From: an uncultured Sphingobacteriales bacterium
GTDB lineage: Bacteria; Bacteroidota; Bacteroidia; Chitinophagales; Chitinophagaceae
DNA: 15,028 nt
Direction of reading: 5' to 3'
Assembly (NCBI GenBank): GCA_937991535.1
Contig: CALKHN010000037.1
Span: 1-15,028 of the forward strand
Shown here: in pieces, positions 7,421 to 14,172 of the stretch
Numbering within the stretch: the stretch's first letter is position 1
How the letters are laid out: each line of letters starts with the position of its first letter
The notes under the pieces: generated by a model
What the model was told of the DNA's origin: nothing
Databases searched by the model: none
Seen by the model: only the letters and a program-made list of their open reading frames with translations
Translations under genes and position numbers: made by a program

Positions 7421-7501
7421 AATTGTAGTGATTTAAAAGTTATTAAAATAGAGACTCGCGGACTTTGTGTTTTTTAGTGAATGATTGATAGAAATTTTAT
7501 G

Positions 7502-7912
7502 TCAATGGTTATGATTATGATCTTCTTTCATCGGGCTGTCCTGTTGCTGCTTATCCGCTTTGTTCATTTGGTTCATCATCATTTTATTCATCATCATTTT
7601 ATGCATATCCTTATTTTCCATCATCATGTTCATCATGTTGCGGCGCATAGCGCTGTCTTTACCGGCCGTCTCCATCATTTCTTTCATCATTCCCTTGTGC
7701 TGCATCATGGTGTGCATTGCCTCTTTGTTTTTCATGATATGCGTTGTCATTTTATCCATCATCGCTGGATCTTTGCAAATCATGGCCATTACAGAATCCC
7801 GCCCGGCCTTGTTTTTCATCATCTCTTTTGCAGAGGAGTGCTGATGTTGTGCCAGGACAAACAGCGGCATCATCATAATTGACGCCATTAAAAGAATTTT
7901 TAAATTTTTCAT
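7502..7912 (-). CDS. Met/His-rich secreted protein, probable copper-binding
   Basis: The 136-residue product has a clean signal peptide (about 1-22, ending FVLAQ). A mature part follows that is dominated by Met: repeated MM, MxxM and MMxxMM patterns from about residue 30 to 118. A short HQHSS start and a DHNHNH end complete it. It contains a single Cys (in MICKDPAMM). Met and His clusters are the usual soft ligands for periplasmic Cu(I)/Cu(II), as in PcoC/CopC loops and CusF-like proteins, but the fold is not recognisable. The DPAMM and DSAM phrases recur in Bacteroidota Met-rich proteins of unknown structure. Low complexity creates long open frames on the opposite strand (a His-rich one), which I regard as shadows. 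It is flanked by HYC_CC_PP and SHOCT genes. Confidence 0.8.
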   Translation of the reverse strand: MKNLKILLMASIMMMPLFVLAQHQHSSAKEMMKNKAGRDSVMAMICKDPAMMDKMTTHIMKNKEAMHTMMQHKGMMKEMMETAGKDSAMRRNMMNMMMENKDMHKMMMNKMMMNQMNKADKQQQDSPMKEDHNHNH

Positions 7913-8247
7913 TTTATATTATTTTTTGAGTGAATGATTATTTGATTTTTGCATCATAATTTTTGTTTTCTCGCCGCGCTCCTGATATTTTCAAACTGTT
8001 CAAAATAATGTTACAGGATGTTTTTGATGTTCGGACAATCACCTGTATTTTCAATTTGAAAGATATTTTCTATTCCAGCGCCCGTATTTTTTCTTAAACT
8101 CTTTTCAATAAAATTGGTTTTTATCGAATTGCTTAGAAAGGCGGCCGGAATTCGTAATGTCTGTTTTGTCAATAAAATCTTCGGATCAGGAACTTACAAT
8201 ACGTGTATATCTTATAACAAATGACTCCCTGATGCGGACGAAGATTA
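7913..8247 (-). other. 335-base spacer without a recognised gene
   Basis: The stretch lies between the HYC_CC_PP gene and the Met/His-rich protein gene and probably carries the promoter of the latter. No full TTTG/TAnnTTTG promoter pair was found; the closest -7 match is a one-mismatch TTATTTTG on the minus strand near 8001-8008. An open stretch of 60 codons without any ATG runs from 8193 to 8011 on the minus strand, ending in DCPNIKNIL. It resembles no family I know. I see no RNA gene and no strong terminator. Confidence 0.5.
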
Positions 8248-8640
8248 TTAAATCCGGTAAGTGCAAATAAACGAAAGCGACGAAGGAGAATGACTTCGTT
8301 CAAAACCGGACGAAGAAAAATGATTGTTGAGAGAAACGGTTTGTGGATACGTCTCTGCTGCATTGATAAAATAAACCGGTATCGTAACGTCGGGAAAATT
8401 GGAGCTTAACCAATATTGCTGAGCTGTTTTATGGTTATCTGTTTTTGCACAAATTATCTTTTCCGAACAGCATCCATTATGAGTAGAATTGTGTGTGCCA
8501 CAATTACATTGCACAGCAACTCCAAAATTTGCAAAAGTTAATCCCGAATATTTGCCACCGCAATAATGCATATTTATGGTGGTGGAAAAAGACGTCGTGG
8601 TATAGATTACCAGTAAAAATATAGAGATTATCTTTTTCAT
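8248..8640 (-). CDS. HYC_CC_PP-type small secreted Cys-rich protein
   Basis: The 130-residue product has a signal peptide (about 1-20). It then has the HYC signature (H25-Y26-C27, followed by GGK), a QCNCG pair (C45, C47), a CC pair (C57-C58) and C64. This matches the Bacteroidota HYC_CC_PP family in its HYC and CC parts. The usual Pro-rich C-terminus is less obvious; the end is Ser/Phe-rich. Members are small envelope proteins repeatedly found near copper genes, and the Cys/His set suggests metal binding, although no activity is established. It lies 114 bases downstream of the oxidase gene and may have its own promoter. The N-terminal MKKIISIFLL start is convincing. A shorter frame overlapping its 3' end is a shadow. 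Confidence 0.82.
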   Translation of the reverse strand: MKKIISIFLLVIYTTTSFSTTINMHYCGGKYSGLTFANFGVAVQCNCGTHNSTHNGCCSEKIICAKTDNHKTAQQYWLSSNFPDVTIPVYFINAAETYPQTVSLNNHFSSSGFERSHSPSSLSFICTYRI

Positions 8641-8754
8641 TTTATTTAGACAATTAAAAGTAAATATCTTATGTCCTTCAAAAAATGACGTTCATCAGCC
8701 GTTAATATGATTTTGGTTATTATATGTTTTTAACCTGACAATGATTGATTCCAT

Positions 8755-11016
8755 TTAATAGGTTAATTTGATACCGGCGCCAAAGCCCATATCACTATCG
8801 TAGTGTACACGAATGCCCATATTTTTGGTGATGATATAACTTAGCCCACCCCGGTATTCATAGTCGGTATTTACCATAAAATCACCCCGCAGCCTTGCGG
8901 TAAGCGGAATATCCTCACGGAATAATTGTAGTCTCACTTTCCCATCGTGATACACTTCAGTTTGAAAAACCAGAAACATCGGCAGGGTATAATTAAATCC
9001 AAGACTGACCGCTGCCCGTTTATCCTTCGTCTCCTCTTGACCGAAGAGGTTTTTTGCATGCGTATCTCTTCCGTTAATTCTGTACCGGCCATCAAAGCCT
9101 ATAAAGGGCATAAACCATTGCATCTTCCCTACATACCGCCCGATGTGTGTTTCGCTTTCATAACCGTTTCTGTCATTATAGCCCAACCACCATTCGGTAC
9201 CTATGCTCCATCGGGTATTTTCAAGCAGTATTTTACCATCATTGCCGTTGGTGGCAAAATCGTTTTCAGCAAACAGGTAAAACATATTGCTTCCCTTTTG
9301 AAGCATTTTGTAGGCTGCTGCTTTGTCGGGCAGTTCGGGGTTATTGTAGTTGCCCACATCAAACACCCGGTTCATACCACTCATCATGTGGTAAAGAATG
9401 TGGCAGTGAAAAAACCAGTCGCCCTCATTGTTGGCGGCAAATTCTACAGTGTCCGTTTCCATCGGCATAATGTCTATGACGTTTTTCATGGGCGCATAAT
9501 CGCCCTGTCCGTTCAGTACCCTGAAATCAAAGCCATGCAGGTGCATCGGATGCCGCATCATGGAATTGTTGTGTAATACCAGGCGCAGTACTTCGCCTTT
9601 TTTGACCGGAATTTTATCTGCCTCCGACAACACTTTATTGTTTATGCTCCACACATACCGGTTCATATTACCGGTAAGTACCAGCCGTATTTCCCGAACG
9701 GGAGCATTTGCGGGCAGGGTTGTTTTCACCGGAGATTTGAGCATGGCATAGTTGAGGGTTACCAAACCTTCTCCTGCCGATGAATGATGAGCATGCATTG
9801 TATCGATTTTCATGTCCATATTCATATCCATCCCTGGCATTTCGCTGCTTTTATTTCCTTCGGCCAGTTCGGGATACATTACAGCGTTCATATCCATTTG
9901 TTGCATGGACATGTTCATTCCCATATCTTTCATATCTCCGTTCATTTTCATCATATCGTTCATCATCTTCATGCCTTCAAAATATTTTAGAGCGGGCAAT
10001 GGGGTAGCCGGATGTTTCATACCGGAACCTAAAAAGAGCGATGCTGAACCTGAACGGTCTTCCGGTGTGGCCAACAGTTCATAAGCCATATTATCTTTTG
10101 GAATCGTTACCACAATATCATAGGTTTCGGAAACACCTATCAGCAACCTGTCCACCTCTACGGGCTGTACATCATTGCCGTCATTGGCTACTACCGTAAT
10201 TTTTCCGCCAGAGTATGTCAGCCAGAAATAATCGGAACCTCCTCCATTGGCTATTCGTAAACGCACCTTGTCACCTGCTTTGAATTGTGAAAGCTGATAT
10301 TCTTTTTTGCCATTGATCAGGAAAGCATCATAATGAATATCACTTACATCCATCGCCTTCATGCGCTTCTTTTCGTTGGTCAGTTTGGTTTTGAAATATC
10401 CTTCTCTGAGTGCCTCTCCATAGCTCTGGGTTGTTTTCTTTTTTATGGCAAACCAGTCCGATCCGTAGTGTAACATCCGTTGAATGTTTTTCGGATTCAG
10501 GTTAGTCCACTCACTTAGGATTACAGGTACGGTGGGCAGATCGTCTATGCCTGGCCGAAATGCGGTATCGCCCGTTCTTTTGTGCATGATAAACATTCCA
10601 TACATGCCGATTTGTTCCTGGTAGCCGGCGTGCGAATGATACCAATGTGTTCCGTGTTGCATGATGGGAAACCGGTAGGTGTAGGTAGTTCCCGGTGCAA
10701 TGGGCATTTGGGTCAGGTAGGGTACGCCGTCCATTTCGTTGGGTAGCCATACACCATGCCAGTGCAGTGAGGTGTTTTCTTTAAGGCGGTTGTGCACCAC
10801 AATTTCTGCCGTATCGCCTTCAGTAAACTCAAGAGTGGGCATGGGTATCCGGCCGTTTACGGCAATGGCCTGTTTTGTTTTTCCCGCAAAATTTACCGTG
10901 GTATCGGTAACATATAGATCGTAGTGTACCACCTTTTGTGCAAACAGAGGGATGGAAATAAAGAGCGGCAGGCTCATTAAAGCGGCTCTTAATCTTTTTC
11001 TATTTAATGGATACAT
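8755..11016 (-). CDS. Multicopper oxidase (CopA/PcoA-like) fused to a C-terminal outer-membrane-barrel-like domain
   Basis: The exported oxidase would oxidise Cu(I) to the less toxic Cu(II) with O2. The 753-residue product has a signal peptide (about 1-26) and three cupredoxin domains with all four copper motifs: LHWHGVW (84-90), HWYHSH (124-129), HPMHLHG (489-495) and HCHILYHMMSGM (537-548). These give type 1 ligands H489, C538, H543 and M548. A Met-rich insert (about 346-402) resembles the Cu(I)-binding loops of CopA/PcoA and CueO. After residue about 556 the oxidase ends, but the frame continues for roughly 190 residues. That part has amphipathic strands, many aromatics (WWLGYN, WFMPFIGFDGRY) and a terminal GAGIKLTY, typical of small outer-membrane barrels and reminiscent of CopB/PcoB. 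The gene begins 6 bases after the haem-protein gene. The oxidase call is secure; the barrel assignment is from pattern only. Confidence 0.93.
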   Translation of the reverse strand: MYPLNRKRLRAALMSLPLFISIPLFAQKVVHYDLYVTDTTVNFAGKTKQAIAVNGRIPMPTLEFTEGDTAEIVVHNRLKENTSLHWHGVWLPNEMDGVPYLTQMPIAPGTTYTYRFPIMQHGTHWYHSHAGYQEQIGMYGMFIMHKRTGDTAFRPGIDDLPTVPVILSEWTNLNPKNIQRMLHYGSDWFAIKKKTTQSYGEALREGYFKTKLTNEKKRMKAMDVSDIHYDAFLINGKKEYQLSQFKAGDKVRLRIANGGGSDYFWLTYSGGKITVVANDGNDVQPVEVDRLLIGVSETYDIVVTIPKDNMAYELLATPEDRSGSASLFLGSGMKHPATPLPALKYFEGMKMMNDMMKMNGDMKDMGMNMSMQQMDMNAVMYPELAEGNKSSEMPGMDMNMDMKIDTMHAHHSSAGEGLVTLNYAMLKSPVKTTLPANAPVREIRLVLTGNMNRYVWSINNKVLSEADKIPVKKGEVLRLVLHNNSMMRHPMHLHGFDFRVLNGQGDYAPMKNVIDIMPMETDTVEFAANNEGDWFFHCHILYHMMSGMNRVFDVGNYNNPELPDKAAAYKMLQKGSNMFYLFAENDFATNGNDGKILLENTRWSIGTEWWLGYNDRNGYESETHIGRYVGKMQWFMPFIGFDGRYRINGRDTHAKNLFGQEETKDKRAAVSLGFNYTLPMFLVFQTEVYHDGKVRLQLFREDIPLTARLRGDFMVNTDYEYRGGLSYIITKNMGIRVHYDSDMGFGAGIKLTY

Positions 11017-11022
11017 ATTTTT

Positions 11023-11478
11023 TTATTGTTGTTTTGTTATCCAATTGATTAATATTTTTCTTTGGGCATCTGTGAGCCTTGCTTCCGTGTGAAACCAGGT
11101 ATAAGAACGCAGGGGCATTTCTTTCTTTTCTACCTGTGTTTTGATGGAACCCAGTAACCGGTCTTGTTTCAGGTCAAAATAATTGCCCCACTCATTGAAG
11201 TTCAGATCCTTTTTTGCCTGGCGAATGTGATACTCTACTAAGGCTCTCCCCGGCTGGATATAATCAAACCACTGGTAATGGGTGTTATTGCTATGACAAC
11301 TATAGCAAGACGTCAGCAATATTTGTTTTACTTTAGCAGGAGGGTTATACACCTGTATAAAATCAGTATTAACCACCGGATTGTTATCCATATTACGTGA
11401 GGGTTGGTAAAACTGAAAAGCCAGAAACAAAACTAAAATTATAAGAGATGCTTTTTTATAATTAAAGTTTCGTTTCAT
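11023..11478 (-). CDS. Membrane-anchored c-type haem protein (Haem_bd family)
   Basis: The 151-residue product has an N-terminal membrane anchor (about 10-23). A periplasmic domain follows with a single CYSCH haem-attachment motif (C58-C61-H62) set in SCYSCHSNNTHYQWF. This matches the Haem_bd domain found in Bacteroidota. A MPLRSY segment (M121) may supply the axial Met. Such proteins carry electrons in the periplasm. Its start overlaps the DUF3347 lipoprotein stop by 4 bases (ATGA at 11475-11478), and its stop is 6 bases from the oxidase start. Translation of the three genes is therefore probably coupled. This suggests that haem, oxidase and DUF3347 proteins work together, for example by removing or supplying electrons in Cu(I)/Cu(II) cycling; that is inference. 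Confidence 0.9.
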   Translation of the reverse strand: MKRNFNYKKASLIILVLFLAFQFYQPSRNMDNNPVVNTDFIQVYNPPAKVKQILLTSCYSCHSNNTHYQWFDYIQPGRALVEYHIRQAKKDLNFNEWGNYFDLKQDRLLGSIKTQVEKKEMPLRSYTWFHTEARLTDAQRKILINWITKQQ

Positions 11479-12065
11479 TTGAGTTCTTTTACAATTTCAC
11501 CGCACGCAGGCATTTGACTGCCATAGTATGGGTTATTAATTTCCTTGCTGTCGCTTATCCAATCGGCACCTTTGCCATTATTGAACATTGGACAATGGAT
11601 TTGATATAACTTTTGGGGCGCACCTAAAAGAGCAATCAGGTCTAATACATCTTTGCTCAAAAACTCCAGATGCTCCCGCTGGTGGGCAATCTTTCCTGCA
11701 TTGTCGCGGATATGTTCAGCATTCTCTCTGGTATCTGCAGCTATTTCCATATACTGTTTCATTTTATCAGCAGGGATGGCATTCATATCCATATTTTGTA
11801 AGGTAGCTGCCAACTGCTTTCCTGCTCCGGATGCCCCTTGGCCATCATCGGCAGCAAGCGCATTTTCCAGTTTGAGATAATTCGCAACAATGGGTGCAAT
11901 GGAAAAGTCTTTCGCTGCATTGGTTTCGTTTGGCACGGAAACTTCTTTGTCCGGTACTGTTGTTGTGTTGTCATCTGCTTTTTCATTGCCGGATTGATTG
12001 GTGCACGAAACGGCAGTTACAAGGATAAGTACAAGCGCTATGATTGAAAATGTGATTTTTTTCAT
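11475..12065 (-). CDS. DUF3347 lipoprotein
   Basis: The 196-residue product has a lipoprotein signal with the acylated Cys at 21 (TAVSC). An acidic linker and a helical DUF3347 domain (about 54-196) follow. The C-terminal part has CPM (158-160), then W169, EINNPYYGSQM (175-185) and ACG (C188). The paired Cys/Met residues look like a metal site and are conserved in the paralogue at 12100-12618. DUF3347 is known in Bacteroidota as a stand-alone domain or as part of copper efflux adaptor (CusB-like) proteins, which supports a copper role. Outer- or inner-membrane anchoring cannot be told from sequence. It overlaps the haem protein by 4 bases and follows the other DUF3347 gene by 34. Confidence 0.88.
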   Translation of the reverse strand: MKKITFSIIALVLILVTAVSCTNQSGNEKADDNTTTVPDKEVSVPNETNAAKDFSIAPIVANYLKLENALAADDGQGASGAGKQLAATLQNMDMNAIPADKMKQYMEIAADTRENAEHIRDNAGKIAHQREHLEFLSKDVLDLIALLGAPQKLYQIHCPMFNNGKGADWISDSKEINNPYYGSQMPACGEIVKELK

Positions 12066-12099
12066 TTCTTATATTTTTAAAAATTATTGTTATGGACGA

Positions 12100-12618
12100 T
12101 TAATTCAGTGTCTCAACTATTTTCCCGCAGGAAGACATTTTTGAACCGTAATAAGGGTTTTTGATTTCCCTGCTGTTTGTCAGCCAGTATGCTTTCTTCA
12201 TCGGGCAGTAACTGTAATAAACAGGATTGGACGATAGCCTTGTTGATTTTGCCAGGGCAAACATTTTTACAGAAAGGCCTGCAAACGCATCTCGCTGCTT
12301 TTTTATATCCTTTGCATCGGCAATGATTGTGGCATCATTTACAAGCGGACGGATACTGCCGGCAGAAGAAGTGTTATTGTCCATTTCATGAATGACCTTA
12401 AGGAAGGATGCTGCTGCTTTAGAAGCCAAATCGGCGTTGTCGCCTGCCAATGCATCTTTTATCGTGTAATAGGATGTGAGTAGTTGTGCAAGGCTTGAAT
12501 TACTGATCGTATGTAGAGTTGAGGCAGCAGCCTGCTGGTGTGCCTCATGGTCGTGTTGTGCAAAGACTGGAATTGCAGTACTGCAAAACAGGATTGCAGT
12601 AATAATATACTTTTTCAT
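12100..12618 (-). CDS. DUF3347 periplasmic protein (paralogue of 11475-12065)
   Basis: The 172-residue product starts at the ATG at 12618 (MKKYIITAIL). This choice gives a proper signal peptide ending PVFAQ at about 21; the frame extends upstream to 12666 without a sensible signal. A short HDHEAH patch follows the cleavage site, then a helical domain. The C-terminal motif set is the same as in the lipoprotein paralogue: CPM (138-140), W145, EIKNPYYGSKM (151-161) and SCG (C164). It is not lipidated, so one copy would be soluble and one anchored. The gene is preceded by a strong inverted repeat (12621-12703) whose inner arm ends 2 bases from the start codon. It may act as a soluble copper carrier; the function is inferred from family and context. 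Confidence 0.87.
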   Translation of the reverse strand: MKKYIITAILFCSTAIPVFAQHDHEAHQQAAASTLHTISNSSLAQLLTSYYTIKDALAGDNADLASKAAASFLKVIHEMDNNTSSAGSIRPLVNDATIIADAKDIKKQRDAFAGLSVKMFALAKSTRLSSNPVYYSYCPMKKAYWLTNSREIKNPYYGSKMSSCGKIVETLN

Positions 12619-12620
12619 TT

Positions 12621-12703
12621 GATTTAATTTAATGTATGAATACAAAAGGTACAGGCATGACGTCACCGCTATGCCGAAACAATGTGATACATTAAATCAA
12701 ATC
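12621..12703. repeat. 17-bp near-perfect inverted repeat with nested palindromes before a DUF3347 start codon
   Basis: The left arm 12621-12637 and right arm 12687-12703 match in 16 of 17 positions as an inverted repeat. The 49-base interior contains a second inverted pair, GGCAT (12654-12658) and ATGCC (12671-12675), and the 8-bp palindrome TGACGTCA (12658-12665). The right arm includes the stop codon of the upstream secreted-protein gene. The left arm ends 2 bases before the ATG of the downstream DUF3347 gene. In mRNA this could fold into a long hairpin that occludes the start region. It could be a translational control element, an RNA-processing site, a small mobile repeat or a weak terminator. 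Confidence 0.6.
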
Positions 12704-13173
12704 TGGAAACTACGGATAGCTACCCGTATATCGGGTACAGGGAGCCGCCAACTTCGGACAATATAACTAGTGTTGTCAGATATCCCCGGAGTGGAAAAAA
12801 GAGAGACATTAAATAAAGGATAAATAAAACAAACGGAAAAAACTGGTGTTAATGGTGTTGAAATAGCAGGCTCAATATTCTTATTCAGTAATGAAAATGC
12901 GGTCACAGCATCACTACAACAATTATCGTTTTGGGTACTTGAAAACAAATACGAACTTACTTTTTCATTTTGGTGAAATGATGATTTGCCGCTATGTTCA
13001 TACGTAGCGCCGTGCCGGTGAGATTGCTCAGCCGTTTCGTTTTCTGCGTGATGATGCTTACTGTTGAATCCCATATCCATTCCCACGGCACATGCAAAAC
13101 CGATAATGGTATTCAGTGAGAATACTATCAACAGAATTGCTGCTTTAAATTGTATGGCCTTGATTCTTTTCAT
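12697..13173 (-). CDS. Secreted His/Cys protein of the HYC_CC_PP-like group, first gene of the copper operon
   Basis: The 158-residue product starts at the ATG at 13173 (MKRIKAIQFK). This gives a hydrophobic signal segment (about 9-27); an upstream extension to 13254 adds a basic, unlikely leader and would begin before the candidate -7 box. Visible features are C28, GMDMGF, a KHHH cluster (39-42), scattered His (H52, H54, H60, H67), a CC pair (C85-C86), and a C-terminal PVPDIRVAIRSFQI ending that I have the impression recurs in Bacteroidota copper-locus proteins. The HYC triplet is missing, so family membership is probable rather than certain. It likely binds metal in the envelope. It precedes the DUF3347 gene by 78 bases and shares its 3' end with the inverted repeat. 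Confidence 0.72.
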   Translation of the reverse strand: MKRIKAIQFKAAILLIVFSLNTIIGFACAVGMDMGFNSKHHHAENETAEQSHRHGATYEHSGKSSFHQNEKVSSYLFSSTQNDNCCSDAVTAFSLLNKNIEPAISTPLTPVFSVCFIYPLFNVSLFSTPGISDNTSYIVRSWRLPVPDIRVAIRSFQI

Positions 13174-13232
13174 CCAAAAACATATCAGGATTTTGATGGA
13201 AAAGTATTTTCTTTTCCTGCTAAAACCGCTGG

Positions 13233-13240
13233 CAAAGTTA
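13233..13240 (-). promoter_or_regulatory. Candidate Bacteroidota -7 box (TAnnTTTG) for the copper operon
   Basis: The minus strand reads TAACTTTG here, an exact match to the TAnnTTTG -7 consensus of Bacteroidota sigma-ABfr promoters. Transcription from it would begin near 13226, about 50 bases before the ATG at 13173. That agrees with the shorter start chosen for that gene. No TTTG is found at the expected -33 spacing, so the call is weak. Confidence 0.35.
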
Positions 13241-13659
13241 TTAAAACCTGGCATACCCGTTCCTTTGATACAAGTGTTTGGTATTCTTTAACAAAAATTG
13301 CAAAACCGCTTTTTTTACAAGCGCTAACTCATTTGTTTATCTTCATCTGTCCATGTTGCATTTCATCCGTTTTTTCATTCATCCTCCCTCGCATGATCTT
13401 CATTATTTTTTGAAAAAAAATTAATAAGATTCAAAGTGCTTTATAGGTATTGGGCGGGTACCCCAGCAACACTTAAAATTGCCTTTTTTATTTACCTAAA
13501 TTAGAATACTTTTAAACTGTTATAAGCCCTTTGCAGTAGGCCGGCGTTTCAAGTAAGGTATTCTTGCCATAATCAAACGTTTTTGAGATAATCTTATATG
13601 TTCCTCCATGCCCTTTTGGTATTTAGTGTAAGTGAATCAAAAGGGTGATCAGGCAAATG

Positions 13660-13706
13660 TTATTCGTTACATAGTTCCCAATTATCTCCGAATTAGCAAC
13701 GAATAA
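13660..13706. repeat. 9-bp inverted repeat next to the transposase remnant
   Basis: TTATTCGTT at 13660-13668 is mirrored by AACGAATAA at 13698-13706, with a 29-base loop. A second, weaker pair, TTGGGT (13709-13714) and ACCCAA (13735-13740), lies beside it, just past the end of the transposase frame. They may be leftover ends of the insertion element or chance structures; no U-run marks them as a terminator. Confidence 0.35.
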
Positions 13707-13747
13707 TATTGGGTTTGTGACAGGAACATGTAATACCCAAATTCTAT

Positions 13748-14149
13748 TTATCCCAAGGGTTCTTTATGAGTAAACCTGCTGTACCCGGAAAATGTTGTAA
13801 GAACATGTTTTCCTGAATCTGAGCGATGGTTTCCCTGTCGGACAGATTTCCGGGATACTTTGATGATTACCGCACCCAAAATGACTCTGCCACTGATTGG
13901 GGGCCGGCCCTCTTTTGATGGGAATAAATCATCATAGTATCTCACCAACCTGTCCCAGGGAATGCTGTGGGCTAATTTTACCCAGCGGTCTTCTTTGGTT
14001 ATTTTTTGTTCAAAGGGTGTCTCAAAACCCGGCAATACCAATTGGTTGGGGCTGGCGTACGCAGGAGTAGATACACGCTTTCTGCCTCCATTTTCTGAGT
14101 CTCCTTGTATTTGAATATTGTTTTGTGAATGCCAATTCAAATATAGCAA
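13748..14149 (-). pseudogene. IS5/IS1182-type transposase remnant, frameshifted and truncated
   Basis: Only the N-terminal DUF772-like part of a DDE transposase remains. Recognisable blocks are SPNQLVLPGFETPFEQK, RWVKLAHSIPWDRLVRYYD and a GRPPISGRVILGAVIIK block. After that the reading frame shifts near 13858 (a DRETIAQIQENMFLQHF block reads in another frame), returns near 13784-13788 (GYSRFTHKEP), and stops at 13748. A further one-base loss is likely near 14087: an AAGGAG ribosome site (14101-14106) precedes an ATG at 14091 that is out of frame with the conserved part by one base. So the native start was probably 14091 rather than 14149. The catalytic DDE region is absent. It marks past insertion at the boundary of the copper island. 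No clear terminal repeats were identified. Confidence 0.8.
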
Positions 14150-14172
14150 GGATCGTAGAGTTATTTAGCAAA
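14138..14172 (-). promoter_or_regulatory. Candidate promoter of the transposase remnant
   Basis: The minus strand has TATATTTG (14138-14145), an exact TAnnTTTG -7 match. TTTG (14169-14172) lies 23 bases upstream, slightly longer than the usual spacing. Transcription would start near 14131, upstream of the AAGGAG ribosome site at 14101-14106. This supports 14091 as the original start. Confidence 0.35.

Larger units (their letters stand above)
13174..13747 (-). other. Long spacer between the transposase remnant and the copper operon
   Basis: No recognisable gene lies here. The spacer probably holds the operon promoter. A 24-codon Met-rich open frame (13403-13329, minus; five internal Met) could be a leader peptide but has no strong ribosome site. 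A separate open stretch of about 36 codons without ATG, near 13620-13510, reads as protein-like but matches nothing known. One inverted repeat is listed separately. It may include decayed sequence left from the insertion element. Confidence 0.4.

Noticed and set aside
7481..7882. His-rich 133-residue open frame on the plus strand
   Set aside because: It is the complement of Met (ATG/CAT) codon runs in the real Met-rich gene on the minus strand. It has no signal and no ribosome site.
8011..8193. Reading the spacer as the C-terminus of an AraC-type regulator (an EFKKKYG-like string appears in one frame)
   Set aside because: The string is interrupted by stops on both sides and no helix-turn-helix pattern precedes it.
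8947..9576. 209-residue open frame on the plus strand within the oxidase gene
   Set aside because: It lies opposite a certain coding sequence with intact motifs and shows no recognisable domain.
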